From: Saccopteryx bilineata
Lineage: Eukaryota > Chordata > Mammalia > Chiroptera > Emballonuridae
Reading direction: 5' to 3'
Assembly: GCF_036850765.1 (NCBI RefSeq)
Contig: NC_089495.1
Span: 210,287,254 to 210,351,253, forward strand
Length of the DNA: 64,000 bases
Both the position numbers and the translations under genes were made by a program. The notes beneath the pieces were generated by a model. That model was not told the DNA's origin. It saw nothing but the letters and a program-made list of their open reading frames with translations, and searched no databases. Positions 1-9,450 of the stretch are shown piece after piece. Positions within the stretch are counted from its first letter, which is position 1, and each line of letters begins with the position of its first letter.

Positions 1-44
1 CCCCCCATCTGACACTGGACACCCCCCCATCTGACACTGGACAC
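1..44. repeat. Two exact 22-bp tandem units at the window edge
   Basis: A 22-bp unit (CCCCCCATCTGACACTGGAC plus AC) occurs twice head to tail with no mismatch. The array may continue to the left of the window. Confidence 0.8.
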
Positions 45-828
45 AGCCTCTCAGAGCCTCAGCCAGCCGGCACCATTGCACCTGAACTCGGTCCCTGAAG
101 GGTGGCTCTCCTGTCCCATGCCACCGTTCTGTCTATTTGCTGTGTTCTTAGGTGCCAGCATCCCCAGGTGGGGACAAACAGGAGGCTGGGAGTGGGGGGA
201 TGCCCGGGGTGGGGGGTCTGAGCAGGTGAGATGGAAGCATGCAGTGGCTGTGATGTGGGGTGGGGTGGCTGCAGTCTGTCCTGTACTGACGCTGGTGGGT
301 GTTGCTTGATGCAGGGCCCGGAGCAGGGGCTGGGGGTCTTTGCTCCCAGCATTGCAGGCCCTGCATGCGATGTTGGTTACTCGAGAGGGACTGTCCCCTG
401 AGTCCGGAAAGGTCTCCAGGATCAAAGCCGGAGCCTGTGACACCCCCCACCCCACCCCTGTGTGAGGTTCCAAAACCCGGAAGACCCTGATTGCAGTCTG
501 CAGACCCCTTCTCTGTGGGGACACACCGGCCTCTCCTTCCGGAGGACAGAGGCTTCCCTGGACTCCGCGTCTCTCTGCACCCAGAGGTTGACCTCTCTGC
601 CTCACGGCTCTGTGAGGCCGGGACCTTCTCATCTCTGCCTGTGCTTGCACTGTGTCAGGGGACACCCTCTGCGGCCAGGACGGAGCAGCGGGGTGGGGGG
701 AGGTCTGTGTACCAGGCCAGACGGAGCCGAGGGCACGGCAGCCCCCCCACCCCCCACCTCCAGCCTAGCCCCTCCCCCAGCCACCCGCCAGGCCCCCTGC
801 ACCATTGCCCTGCCAAGGCAGCAAAGGG
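45..828. other. GC-rich intergenic DNA
   Basis: This segment has no homopolymer-flanked element, recognisable exon or RNA gene. Its open frames are short, overlap on both strands and have no family resemblance. Confidence 0.6.
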
Positions 829-965
829 GGATCTATTTTGTTTGTAAAGAAGCTGATTATCATAGATAAATGTATCTAATTAGTCTCATTTGCTGACACA
901 AGCCTTTAATTGTCGGTTGAATAATTAGACATATCTGCATATGCAAATGACACAGTTAGACCCTA
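829..965. promoter_or_regulatory. Candidate conserved enhancer, AT-rich island 1
   Basis: This is an abrupt AT-rich island in GC-rich DNA. It holds two TAATTAG homeodomain sites (877-883 and 922-928), a GATTATC/AGATAA pair and a perfect octamer ATGCAAAT (941-948). Such composition is typical of deeply conserved developmental enhancers, but conservation itself is inferred and not seen. Confidence 0.45.
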
Positions 966-1844
966 CGGACGGCCTGGCTCACATACCTCCAGAGACAAAT
1001 CCTTCTGTGGCAGGAGGGAGCGTGATGTGTTAATTTACACGGATTCCTTTATTTAGAACCGGAGACTCTCGTTTTGTTTATGCGTGGACCGGAGAGCCGG
1101 GCCCTATCTCCTGTGGACGAAATAAATTCCTGGGGGACGCTTCCTGGGAGGCCCAGGTGGGTGCCAGCCTCGAGCCCCGCTGCCCGCCTCCTGCTATGTG
1201 GTGGGTGGGTTTGGAGCCAGCCATGCGAGGAGGCTGCAGCTTGGCCCGGTGGGTGTGGTGACGTCCCCCGCAGGGCTGTGAGCTGTGTGTTAACGGTGCT
1301 GCTCACACCGCGCTGGGGTCCTGGCTTCAAACAGCCCTGCAGCCGCTCCTGTGCAGGCCCGGTGGCCGCAACCCTCCCTGATGGGTGTCCAGCCAGCAGC
1401 CTCGGGAAGGGGCGGCTTCTGGGTTGGGATTCAGGGCCCGTTTTGTGTTGTGCTGAGGCCCCGGCCCTCCCAGGAACTGGGCAGGGGGGCTCCAAGTGGC
1501 CCCTGCAGGTGGGCACCCCAGCGTCCTCCTCTATACGGAGGGGATGCGGCCTGTGACGGCCTTCGGCGGACACTGTGCCCAGCGAGGAGGAAGGAGCTTG
1601 TCGCTGACTGTGTCCCAAGCAGAACCGGGCCGGCGGTGTGCGGGCGCTGGCCCCTGGGGTGGGGGGACACCCTGGGCGGCGGGGCTCAGCCCCACCAGCG
1701 CCCCGGCCCCCGCCGCAGGCCTGCGCGGTCACATGGGCCGGCTGGGGAGGCAGAGAGTGAGGAATTTGGCTCCAGCCGGAGGAGGACGGCACATTCCCTG
1801 CTTTCCAGACGGCTCTCGCAGCGGCCCCACCACCCCACCCTCCC

Positions 1845-1858
1845 GTCGCCACGGCAAC
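1845..1858. promoter_or_regulatory. RFX X-box motif
   Basis: The 14-mer GTCGCCACGGCAAC is close to the palindromic RFX consensus GTTGCCATGGCAAC. It lies about 100 bp from a CTCF-type motif in a CpG-rich segment with no known gene start. Confidence 0.5.
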
Positions 1859-1953
1859 CAGCTCGGCGATGCTGACGGGAGCTGACACCGTCCCAATTCT
1901 CCTCCAGTCCCCTCCGTCCTCCCTCCCCCGGCGGGGGCGCAGTGAGCCGGCGC

Positions 1954-1972
1954 GGCCAGCAGAGGGCAGCGG
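1954..1972 (+). promoter_or_regulatory. CTCF-type motif
   Basis: GGCCAGCAGAGGGCAGCGG matches the CTCF core (CCASYAGRKGGCRS) at every core position. Occupancy cannot be judged from sequence. Confidence 0.55.
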
Positions 1973-3342
1973 CGGGTCGGCGCTCCGCGGGGCTGGGGAT
2001 GGCCTCGCTCCTCCTGGGCCCTGCATTTCGGGGTCTCCGGTTCCCCCACCAAAGGCTGGAGGCCGGTGCGCTGCGGACAGCAGCAGGCGCGCGGGGGGGG
2101 GGGCAGCCATCAGCTGGCCTGTTTACAGGGCTGTTTGACCTTCATGACCTGTGTGGCCCTCAGCCCCTCTTAGGTGGAGTTCAGACTCTACCCCAGTGCC
2201 GGGGGGGGGGGGGGACTTGCTGGACACTAGGCCCCAAGAGTTCATTCCCTCAGTCGCCGGCTCACCTGTCCATTCATTCCTTCCTCTTCACACAGGGGAG
2301 CCTGGCCCTCTGCTCTGGGCCAGGACTCAGAGACCCCCAGGGGGTGAGGGGGGCTGTCACCCCCAGAGTGTCTCCTGTGTTCTCTCAGGTGAGGACCTTT
2401 GAGCCCAACCTCCCTGTTCATTTCATTTTGGAAGTCCCCCCACCACCCACCGACATCTTAACTGCAAATAAGACAAAAAATACTCCCGTGGCCTTCTCCC
2501 CCGGGAAGGAAGGAGGAGACATCGTCCAAACTGCTCTCAGTTACTCAATGCGGTCGGCAGCGGGGTGGGAGGGAGGCGTGGGTGGGCTGGGGTGGGCTGG
2601 GTGCCCCCTGCAGGGAGGGCCGCTCTGAGCATGAGCGCGGCTGGGGCCTCCCTGCACATGGGTAGACCTTGCTGTCCGTGGGGTCTTTCTGTCCCTCGTG
2701 GGGATGCGCCTGCCCCGTCCTGACCTGGTTCTCGGCCCCTGGGTTTAAGGCGGATCAGCAGCCAGGCTGACATGTACTGGCTCCGGCGGTCCCTGAGGTG
2801 ACGGGGCTGAGATGGCCAAGGGCCTGTGGTCACTCTCCTTGTCTTGCTCCTCATCTGCCATCTCTGGGCTCTCACTTGGCAGCTGCGGCTCAGGACCGGG
2901 ACAGACAGGGTGGACAGATTGCTGGGCGGGGACGTCATAACCTCAGCACCGCAGCTCAGGCGGAGGCGCCCGCACGGTGGCGCACCAGAGCCCGGCGCGT
3001 GGAGACACGACCGCCAGAGAGATGAAACCCAGGCCTGGCCGCTGGTCACCGGAGAAGTCCAGCGGGGGGAGCTCCGTGTAGGGACCCCACGCCTCTCTGC
3101 AAGCTGAAGGCTTTGGCCTGCTGACTCGCGTGGGTCAGCAGCCCAGGCCAGCGCAGCCCTGTGGAGCTGAGAGGGCAGGCTGGTGGAGGTGAGGGCTGGA
3201 GGTCACTGCAGCCTTGCTCTGGGTGGTGGGGCCTGGGCAGGAAGTTTCTGGAAGCTAGCACAGGCTGGGCTGGTTTTAGGGTCCACACCCAGCCCAGCCC
3301 AGCCCAGCCCAGAAAGACAGGCCACCTCTTGAGGAAACCTGC

Positions 3343-3716
3343 TTTTTTTTTTTTTGTATTTTTCTGAAGTTGGAAACGAGGAGGCAGTCAGACAGACTCC
3401 TGCATGCGCCCTACCGGGATCCACCCGGCACGCCCACCAGGGGGCGATGCTCTGCCCATCTGGGATGTTGCTCTATTGCAACCAGAGCCATTCTAGCGCC
3501 TGAGGCAGAGGCCATGGAGCCATCCTCAGCACCCGGGTCAACTTTGCTCCAATGGAGCCTTGACTGCGGGAGGAGAAGAGAGAGATAGAGAGGAAGGAGA
3601 CGGGGAGGGGTGGAGAAGCAGATGGGCGCTTTTCCTGTGTGCCCTGGCCGGGAATTGAACCTGGGACTCCTGCATGCCAGGCCGACGCTCTACCCCTGAG
3701 CCAACTGGCCAGGGCT
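3343..3716 (-). mobile_element. tRNA-derived bat SINE (VES/Rhin-like), minus strand
   Basis: On the minus strand the element starts with a tRNA-like head (GGCCAGTTGGCTCAGGGGTA, B-box-like GGTTCAATTCC). It continues through the characteristic 'AGCGCCCATCTGCTTCTCC' and 'CCATTGGAGCAAAG' body blocks and ends in a poly(A) tract, seen as poly(T) near 3343. It is flanked by a 14-bp target-site duplication, GGAAACCTGCTTTT, at 3333-3346 and 3717-3730; the left copy runs into the tail. It carries a strong CTCF-like core at 3431-3449. The VES/Rhin family name is from memory. Confidence 0.9.
3431..3449 (+). promoter_or_regulatory. CTCF-like motif inside a SINE
   Basis: CGCCCACCAGGGGGCGATG agrees with the 19-position CTCF consensus at about 17 positions, including the whole CCACCAGGGGGCG core. 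It is part of the SINE body, so it could be spread by retrotransposition. Confidence 0.55.
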
Positions 3717-3730
3717 GGAAACCTGCTTTT

Positions 3731-4124
3731 GCACCCCGGCTCTCCCCACAAGAAACCCTGGGCGCCCCTCGTTCCTGATACAAAGACATTCTCCTCGTGC
3801 TCTCTGGGGGATTTCCTGCCGAGACGCCTTGCCTGTGGTATTTATCACACGTGCATCCTCAGTTTCCATCTCAGTCTTGACAACAAGGCTCAGGAGAAGC
3901 CCGTTTAAATACCCTCACGTGTTTCCCCAGATGGGGGACCCGAGGCCTTTCCTCAGCAGGTCTTTCCAGACAGAGTTTCCGGATCGGATTTGGTTCAGAA
4001 ACCGACGACCCTCAGCCTTCTCTCTACTGCCGGTGTTTGTGGCGTCCCCCGCTAGGCTGCAGGGCTGTGGTCATGGGGCGGCGGGAGGCGCAAGCAATCG
4101 ACCAGAATTAAAAGTCATCTAGAA
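3731..4124. other. Intergenic DNA, nothing recognised
   Basis: This is unique-looking sequence between a SINE and a hAT element. No exon, RNA gene or repeat was recognised. Confidence 0.5.
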
Positions 4125-4421
4125 CGGTGGTCCCCAACCCCCGGGCTGCGGACCCATACAGGTTCGTGGGCCATTTGGTACCGGTCCGCAGAGAAAGAAT
4201 AAATAACTTACATTATTTCTGTTTTATTTATATTTAAGTCTGAACAATGTTTTATTTTTTAAAAATGACCAGATTCCCTCTGTGACATCCGTCTAAGACT
4301 CACTCTTGACGCTTGTCTCGGTCACGTGATACATTTATCCGTCCCATCCTAAAGGCCAGTCCGTGAAAATATTTTCTGACATTAAACTGCTCCGTGGCCC
4401 AAAAAAGGTTGGAGACCACTG
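4125..4421. mobile_element. Non-autonomous hAT-type DNA transposon, copy 1
   Basis: This 297-bp element is bounded by inverted ends CGGTGGTCCCCAACC and GGTTGGAGACCACTG. It is flanked by an 8-bp duplication, ATCTAGAA (4117-4124) and GTCTAGAA (4422-4429), matching at 7 of 8 bases. The 8-bp duplication and the CAGTGGTCCCC-like terminus indicate hAT. There is no transposase frame. The copy at 26160-26457 is nearly identical in sequence and length, which implies recent activity. Confidence 0.9.
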
Positions 4422-4429
4422 GTCTAGAA

Positions 4430-7400
4430 AGAACGTTTCCAGGGTTTCGGTCGATGCAGCTATTTTGACAGGGATGACCTGCAAAGGGGGAGTAGGCGTC
4501 CACATCAGCTCCTGGCCGTGGGGGAGTCTGCAGCTCCTGTGCTCCGCGGGCCCGGGGAGGCGGTCAGGCGGCTTGGAAGCCTGACCCATGTTCCGGTCTG
4601 TCTGAGAGGTCTATTCCTGCCGTCTGCTCTGTGGGCATCCACCCACATCCTCTATGCTGGGCCTGCGTGTGAGCGCCACCCCTGCAGGAGTGACCGGCTG
4701 TCCTGCGGTTGAGCCGCCTCCCCACATGTGCTGGGCTCAGCCTCCGGGAGGGGTGGTGGCCCGGCCTCGGCCTCGGCTGGGCTGCGGCCAGGGGTGGGGG
4801 TGGGGCGGGAGCGAGCGCCGTGGGCGTCTCCAGGCGAAGACGAGAAAATGAGGGTCTTTGTGATGTTCTGCCGAGGAGCCCGCTCTTCCCCAAACTGTCA
4901 GAACGGAAATAATTTTAGAAGCTATTGTTCATCGCAAGCTCTGCTTTCCACGGTGAAAAACAAGTCCCCAGCCGTTGTCAAAGGATGCTAAAATAACTCC
5001 GCCAGCGGGGACGGCGGGGATGGACGGAAATAGACCTGGCACTAGACCCAGCGGTGCTTTCTGCGCGGTGGTGGCCTGGCCGTGCTGCTGGGGTCACTGC
5101 AGAGCCCCCGCCTCCCCCCTCCGCCAGGGGCTTCTCCCCCTGCAGCTGCCCCAACCCCGTCTGTACGTCTGCACGTCTGTATGTCCTTCCTGAGGTTTGG
5201 GCGTATTTCTTTGGGCAGGACGAGTAGTGAGGACACAGACCCCGTGGAGAGTGGGGGAGTGGACCAGCAGCCTGAACCACGCGCACACACACACACGTGG
5301 GCACAGGGTGGGCGCTCCTAATGCCAGCACTTGGCCTCCTCTTTCCAGCTGGGTCTTTGTCTGGGGGGCGGTGGGGGGGATTGCTCTGTGCGTCTCTGGG
5401 GTTGGGGTGGGGTGGGTCCTGGCAGGTCCACTTTGCCTCCAGGCTCCCCCCTTCCTCGCGAGGGGGAGCCACCCGCTGTCGGGTTTTGCTGGGAAGCGTT
5501 TTCTCCTCTCGCAGACGGATTTGTTTCCTCAAATAGCCCTTGCTTCCCGTCCTCTCCTACTGATGTATTCTGGGGCATGGCTGCCGTTGGGTTTAGAGCA
5601 GCTGTGGTCTCACAGGCCGTGTGTCCTGGGCCGGGGACATTCGTGCACCAGGGAAGAAGGGCAAGGGAGGCCCAGCGAGGAGGGATGCCTTCACTGCGCC
5701 GTGTCCTCTCCTGCTGTCCCCTGAGGCGGCTGCAGCTGCACAGCCCCTGGGCTCAGCTTGCCTCATGGGTCCTGACACCAGGCGAGGGGACGGCCACCTC
5801 GCTGGCCTTCTGCCACCGGGGGGGGCACAGGGGGTTTGGTTTCCTTGCGGCTGGCGGCTCTCCCAGCCCTGTCACCGTGTGGGGAAGCAGCCCGCTGAGG
5901 GACTGCACATGACGAGGCACGTGGCTGTGGAATGTCGGGGGGACGTGGCCCAGCTCACCCCTGAGCGCCAAGTGGGACCCGTGCTGCCTCGAAGCTGTTT
6001 CCCGTTAGCTGTTCGGTGTGGGTGAGGTGATGCCACACGCTGTTGTAATGTGACGAACAGGAAGGACTTAAATCTGGACACTGGACCCGCTCTCCGCTCC
6101 CCAGGGCGCGGGACTGTCTCCTGCCCGTTTGCCCACCACTGCCCGGGCGAAGGCCCCTCTGTCCCGGTGCAGGCAGATGTCCTTCAGGCAAGGGACGGTT
6201 GTGACCTAGTGGCGCCGTGACCTTGTGGGCAAAGCGTGGCCATGTATCGGGACCTCAGGGTTTCACAGTTCATAGAAGAGCAAATATGTCACCACGAAGC
6301 TCTTACTGTCCTGAGGGCCGCCTCTCTGAGGAGGGAAGCATGGCTGCTGGGGACAACAGGGGACCCTGGGGTGTCTGGCCATCACCTGCTCCCAGCACTC
6401 GGGGGGAGGAAAGGATGGCCGCTCCAGGCTCCTGGGCCAACACCCTGCTGGTCCCCCTGCCACACTCGTCACTGCCAGGGCCCCCCCCCCCACAGGAGCA
6501 TTGATGGGTGTCCTGAGATGTGTCCCCAGGCTTCAGGCATGGAGCCTGGAGTCGGTCAGGCCACACTGGATGTAACTGCTGGGGTTCACAGACATAAAGG
6601 TAGGCACCTCCCTCTCCTGCTGTGATGGACAGCCGGGCACAGAGACCAGAGCCATAAAATACGGAGGAAACCTCTGCACGTGGGCACGCCACACGAGTGT
6701 CACCTTTTCCTGATGACACCTCCTGGGCACAGAGCCAAGAGCCTCCAAAGAACCTGATGTCGGGTCAAGAGGGAGGCCAGCCCCCTACCCCCACCCCCTG
6801 CTGCCCGGTGGGGCCGCCCCTGCCTTCACACCCAGCTTCTGTGGGTTTCCAGGTCAGGAGCACAAGGCTTTTAGACGCTGCCGGTTAGAGGCCAATTACA
6901 ACGCCAGGTCCCGGGAGGCTCCCCTAAGCCCAAGGGAGCGGAACTGTCACTCAGCAGGGGCATGCATCAGAAGCCTGTGGAGGACGGCCAGCCCGGGGGT
7001 GGCACAGGCGTGCCCTTGCCTGGCTGTTGGCAAAGCCGCTGCAGCCGCCCTGCCTCACTGGGCCCCCTGCTCACAGTCCTGGGCAGGCAGGCTAGCTGAG
7101 CTGGCCCCCTGGTCCACCGGCTGGGATCCAGCCAGACTCCCGCTGGGCCTGGTCGCTCTCCAAGGTGCTGAAGAAACCAAGTTCCAGGTTGGCATCCATC
7201 CCCGGCTTGGACCACAGCAGCCAGCTCCCCGGGGCCTCCTCCCTAACCCATCGCGAGTTGTGCTTCTGCCCGCGTGTCTCTGGGAACTTGAGTCTCCTTG
7301 TTGACCTCGGTCAGACCCTGAGCCTTCTTACCTCCTTCCTGATGCGGCCCCTGCTTTTCCTCCTTCCCAGCACTGACCCAAGGGGACAGAGAGGGACAAC

Positions 7401-7848
7401 CCCTCCTCTGCTCGGTCCCTGGAGAAAACTATTTGGAAATGTCTCATTCCCCCTAATCCTGAGGGTTGCAGCTCAGGCAGGTGGGCAGCACAGATGGGCC
7501 AGGCAGAGGAGGCCCGCGTGCTGCGTGTGGCCTGTGGATGGGTCTGACACGGAGTTCAGGCTGAGACGTGGAGTCCCGACAGGCAGAGCTACCCCTTGGG
7601 TCCCCACCCCTCTTGATGAAACAGAATGTTTAGCTGAATAACCATGTGCACAGGGCACTTGCATAGACCTGGGACTTCTGCTGCGGCCAGAGGCAGAGAG
7701 ACAAGCCCGTGCTGGCTGCCGGGGTCCTGCTGCCTGATGGGTCCCGCCACGGTCGCTGAGCATGGGCCTGGGCCCAGCACCCGGTTGTCATGGCATTCCC
7801 CCCTGGTCCTCGTCATGGAGGGGGACAGACGCAGTGTGGGAGGGCGGG
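4430..7848. other. GC-rich intergenic DNA
   Basis: No gene or interspersed repeat was recognised over about 3.4 kb. There are G-rich runs (for example 5393-5417, a potential quadruplex) and a short CA run near 5283-5296. One weak RE1-like motif at 7153-7172 is listed separately. The open frames are short and overlap on both strands. Confidence 0.5.
7153..7172 (-). promoter_or_regulatory. Weak REST/RE1-like motif
   Basis: On the plus strand TCGCTCTCCAAGGTGCTGAA matches the reverse-complement RE1 consensus at about 17 of 20 positions. The left half (GGTGCTGAA) is perfect, but the other half has CTCTCC where CTGTCC is expected, a change at a normally important base. Confidence 0.3.
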
Positions 7849-8376
7849 GAGTGGGCTGGGCATGGGGGCACCCCACAGGAGGACGCTGTTGGGTGCAGGG
7901 TGACCGGACGAGGCCCCCCAGGGTGTGGGCTGGGCATGGGGGCACCCCACAGGAGGACGCTGTTGGGTGCAGGGAGACTGGGTGGGCCCCCCAGGGTGTG
8001 GGCTGGGCATGGGGGCACCCCACAGGAGGACGCTGTTGGGGGCAGGGAGACTGGGTGAGGCCCCCCAGGGTGTGGGCTGGGCATGGGGCACCCCACAGGA
8101 GGACGCTGTTGGGGGCAGGAAGACTGGGTGAGGCCCCCCAGGGTGTGGGCTGGGCATGGGGCACCCCACAGGAGGACGCTGTTGGGGGCAGGAAGACTGG
8201 GTGAGGCCCCCCAGGGTGTGGGCTGGGCATGGGGCACCCCACAGGAGGACGCTGTTGGGTGCAGGGAGACTGGGTGGGCCCCCCAGGGTGTGGGCTGGGC
8301 ATGGGGGCACCCCACAGGAGGACGCTGTTGGGTGCAGGGAGACTGGGTGAGGCCCCCCAGGGTGTGGGCTGGATTC
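7849..8376. repeat. Minisatellite, unit about 73 bp, 7 copies plus a partial
   Basis: Units begin with GTGGGCTGGGCATGGGG at 7851, 7925, 7998, 8072, 8145, 8218 and 8290, and a truncated one begins at 8364. Unit length varies between 72 and 74 bp through short G or C runs. The units differ by few substitutions, so the array is young. The long frames read through it are by-products of the repeat. Confidence 0.95.
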
Positions 8377-9235
8377 CGCCTACAGAAGGCGGCTATCTCT
8401 GCAGCTCAGGGTCTGTGACCTTGGAGAAATAAGGACGTCAACAGGGTAGTTTTGAAGCATCGTACACGTCTCAGCTTCCTCACCCGTAAAATAGCCTCAT
8501 TCGTGGTCAGGGACCCGTGCTGTCAACTCCGGTCCCCAGGCTGGAGAGCTCAGCCCACCTTGGGCAGGTGGCATGTGGCAGGAGCCCAGCGAGGCAGGGC
8601 AGGGACCGTGACATTGTCCGCCCCCCCTGCAGCCCCGTGCTCTTGCAGAACTCAAGTGAAGGGGAGGGAGAAAGAGGCACAGCACCCTCTGGGGGAGGGG
8701 TCAACATTCCATAAGGAAAGGAGCTGGCCTCTCTGTCACCTCCTCAGAGGTGGGCGGGGACACCAGTGGAAGAGAGAGAGGCATGAGGGTGAAGAGGCCC
8801 TGGGGGCCTATCCTGAAGTTGGGGTGGGGTGGGGTGGGGACATGGCGTCTGGAAGCCCATGGCTTGTCCCTTGGCCAGAATGCCACCCATGAGCCCAGAA
8901 CTTAAATCTGTGGGCCAGCACAGGGAGGGGCTGCATGGGGCGCTGGGGGTGCTGTGGCCCCCAGGACACACACATGGGGTTTGGAGGGAGCTGGGGGCGA
9001 TGAGGTGGGTTAAGGGAAATAGCTCTGGTCCCGGTTACCCCCCACCCCCATGCTCAGGGGTGGGGGGGTATGAAAGCTGGGGTTGTCCTGTCCCCCAAAA
9101 TGTACTACTTGTCACCGTGACTCCCTGCAGAGGCCCTGCCCAGGGGCTGGGATGGGGTGGAGACCCCCACACGGGACAGGGCTCAGGGCCACCCGAGGAA
9201 GCGGCTGACCTCAGGGGCCTTTCCGCAAGCTCACT
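8377..9235. other. GC-rich intergenic DNA
   Basis: No gene was recognised. A run of four GGGGT-type units at 8820-8842 could form a G-quadruplex. Confidence 0.5.
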
Positions 9236-9450
9236 AACCGGAGAGGAATTCGTTCAGATGCTCCGATTTCTCTGATAAATGTCAAAATATGTAAATATCA
9301 GACCCTTTTCCTGCAGCCACGAAGACAAATGGAAGCCTGTTTATTAGCATAGAGATGAGTTTAATCAAATCAGCGGCGGCACAAACGAGCCACAGGAAAG
9401 GCAATGAGCTGGGAATTAATTAGCGGCGTAATGATGACAATGTTGCCGGC
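9236..9450. promoter_or_regulatory. Candidate conserved enhancer, AT-rich island 2
   Basis: This sharply bounded AT-rich block of about 210 bp contains AATTAATTAG (9414-9423), a GTAATGATGAC block and an ATGTAAATAT forkhead/POU-like site. It lies in sequence that is otherwise mostly G and C. Its composition fits a neural developmental enhancer; conservation is inferred. Confidence 0.45.

Larger units (their letters stand above)
966..3332. other. GC-rich intergenic DNA with a CpG-rich core at 1640-2120
   Basis: No gene is recognised. The part from about 1640 to 2120 is CpG-rich and carries an RFX X-box and a CTCF-type motif (listed separately), so it could be a distal promoter or insulator. 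The 353-codon minus-strand frame at 1049-2110 has no family resemblance and reflects high GC. Two G runs lie at about 2091 and 2203. Confidence 0.5.

Noticed and set aside
1049..2110. 353-codon minus-strand frame
   Set aside because: It is GC-driven, with no recognisable domain or family, overlaps equally long frames on the other strand and lacks splice context.
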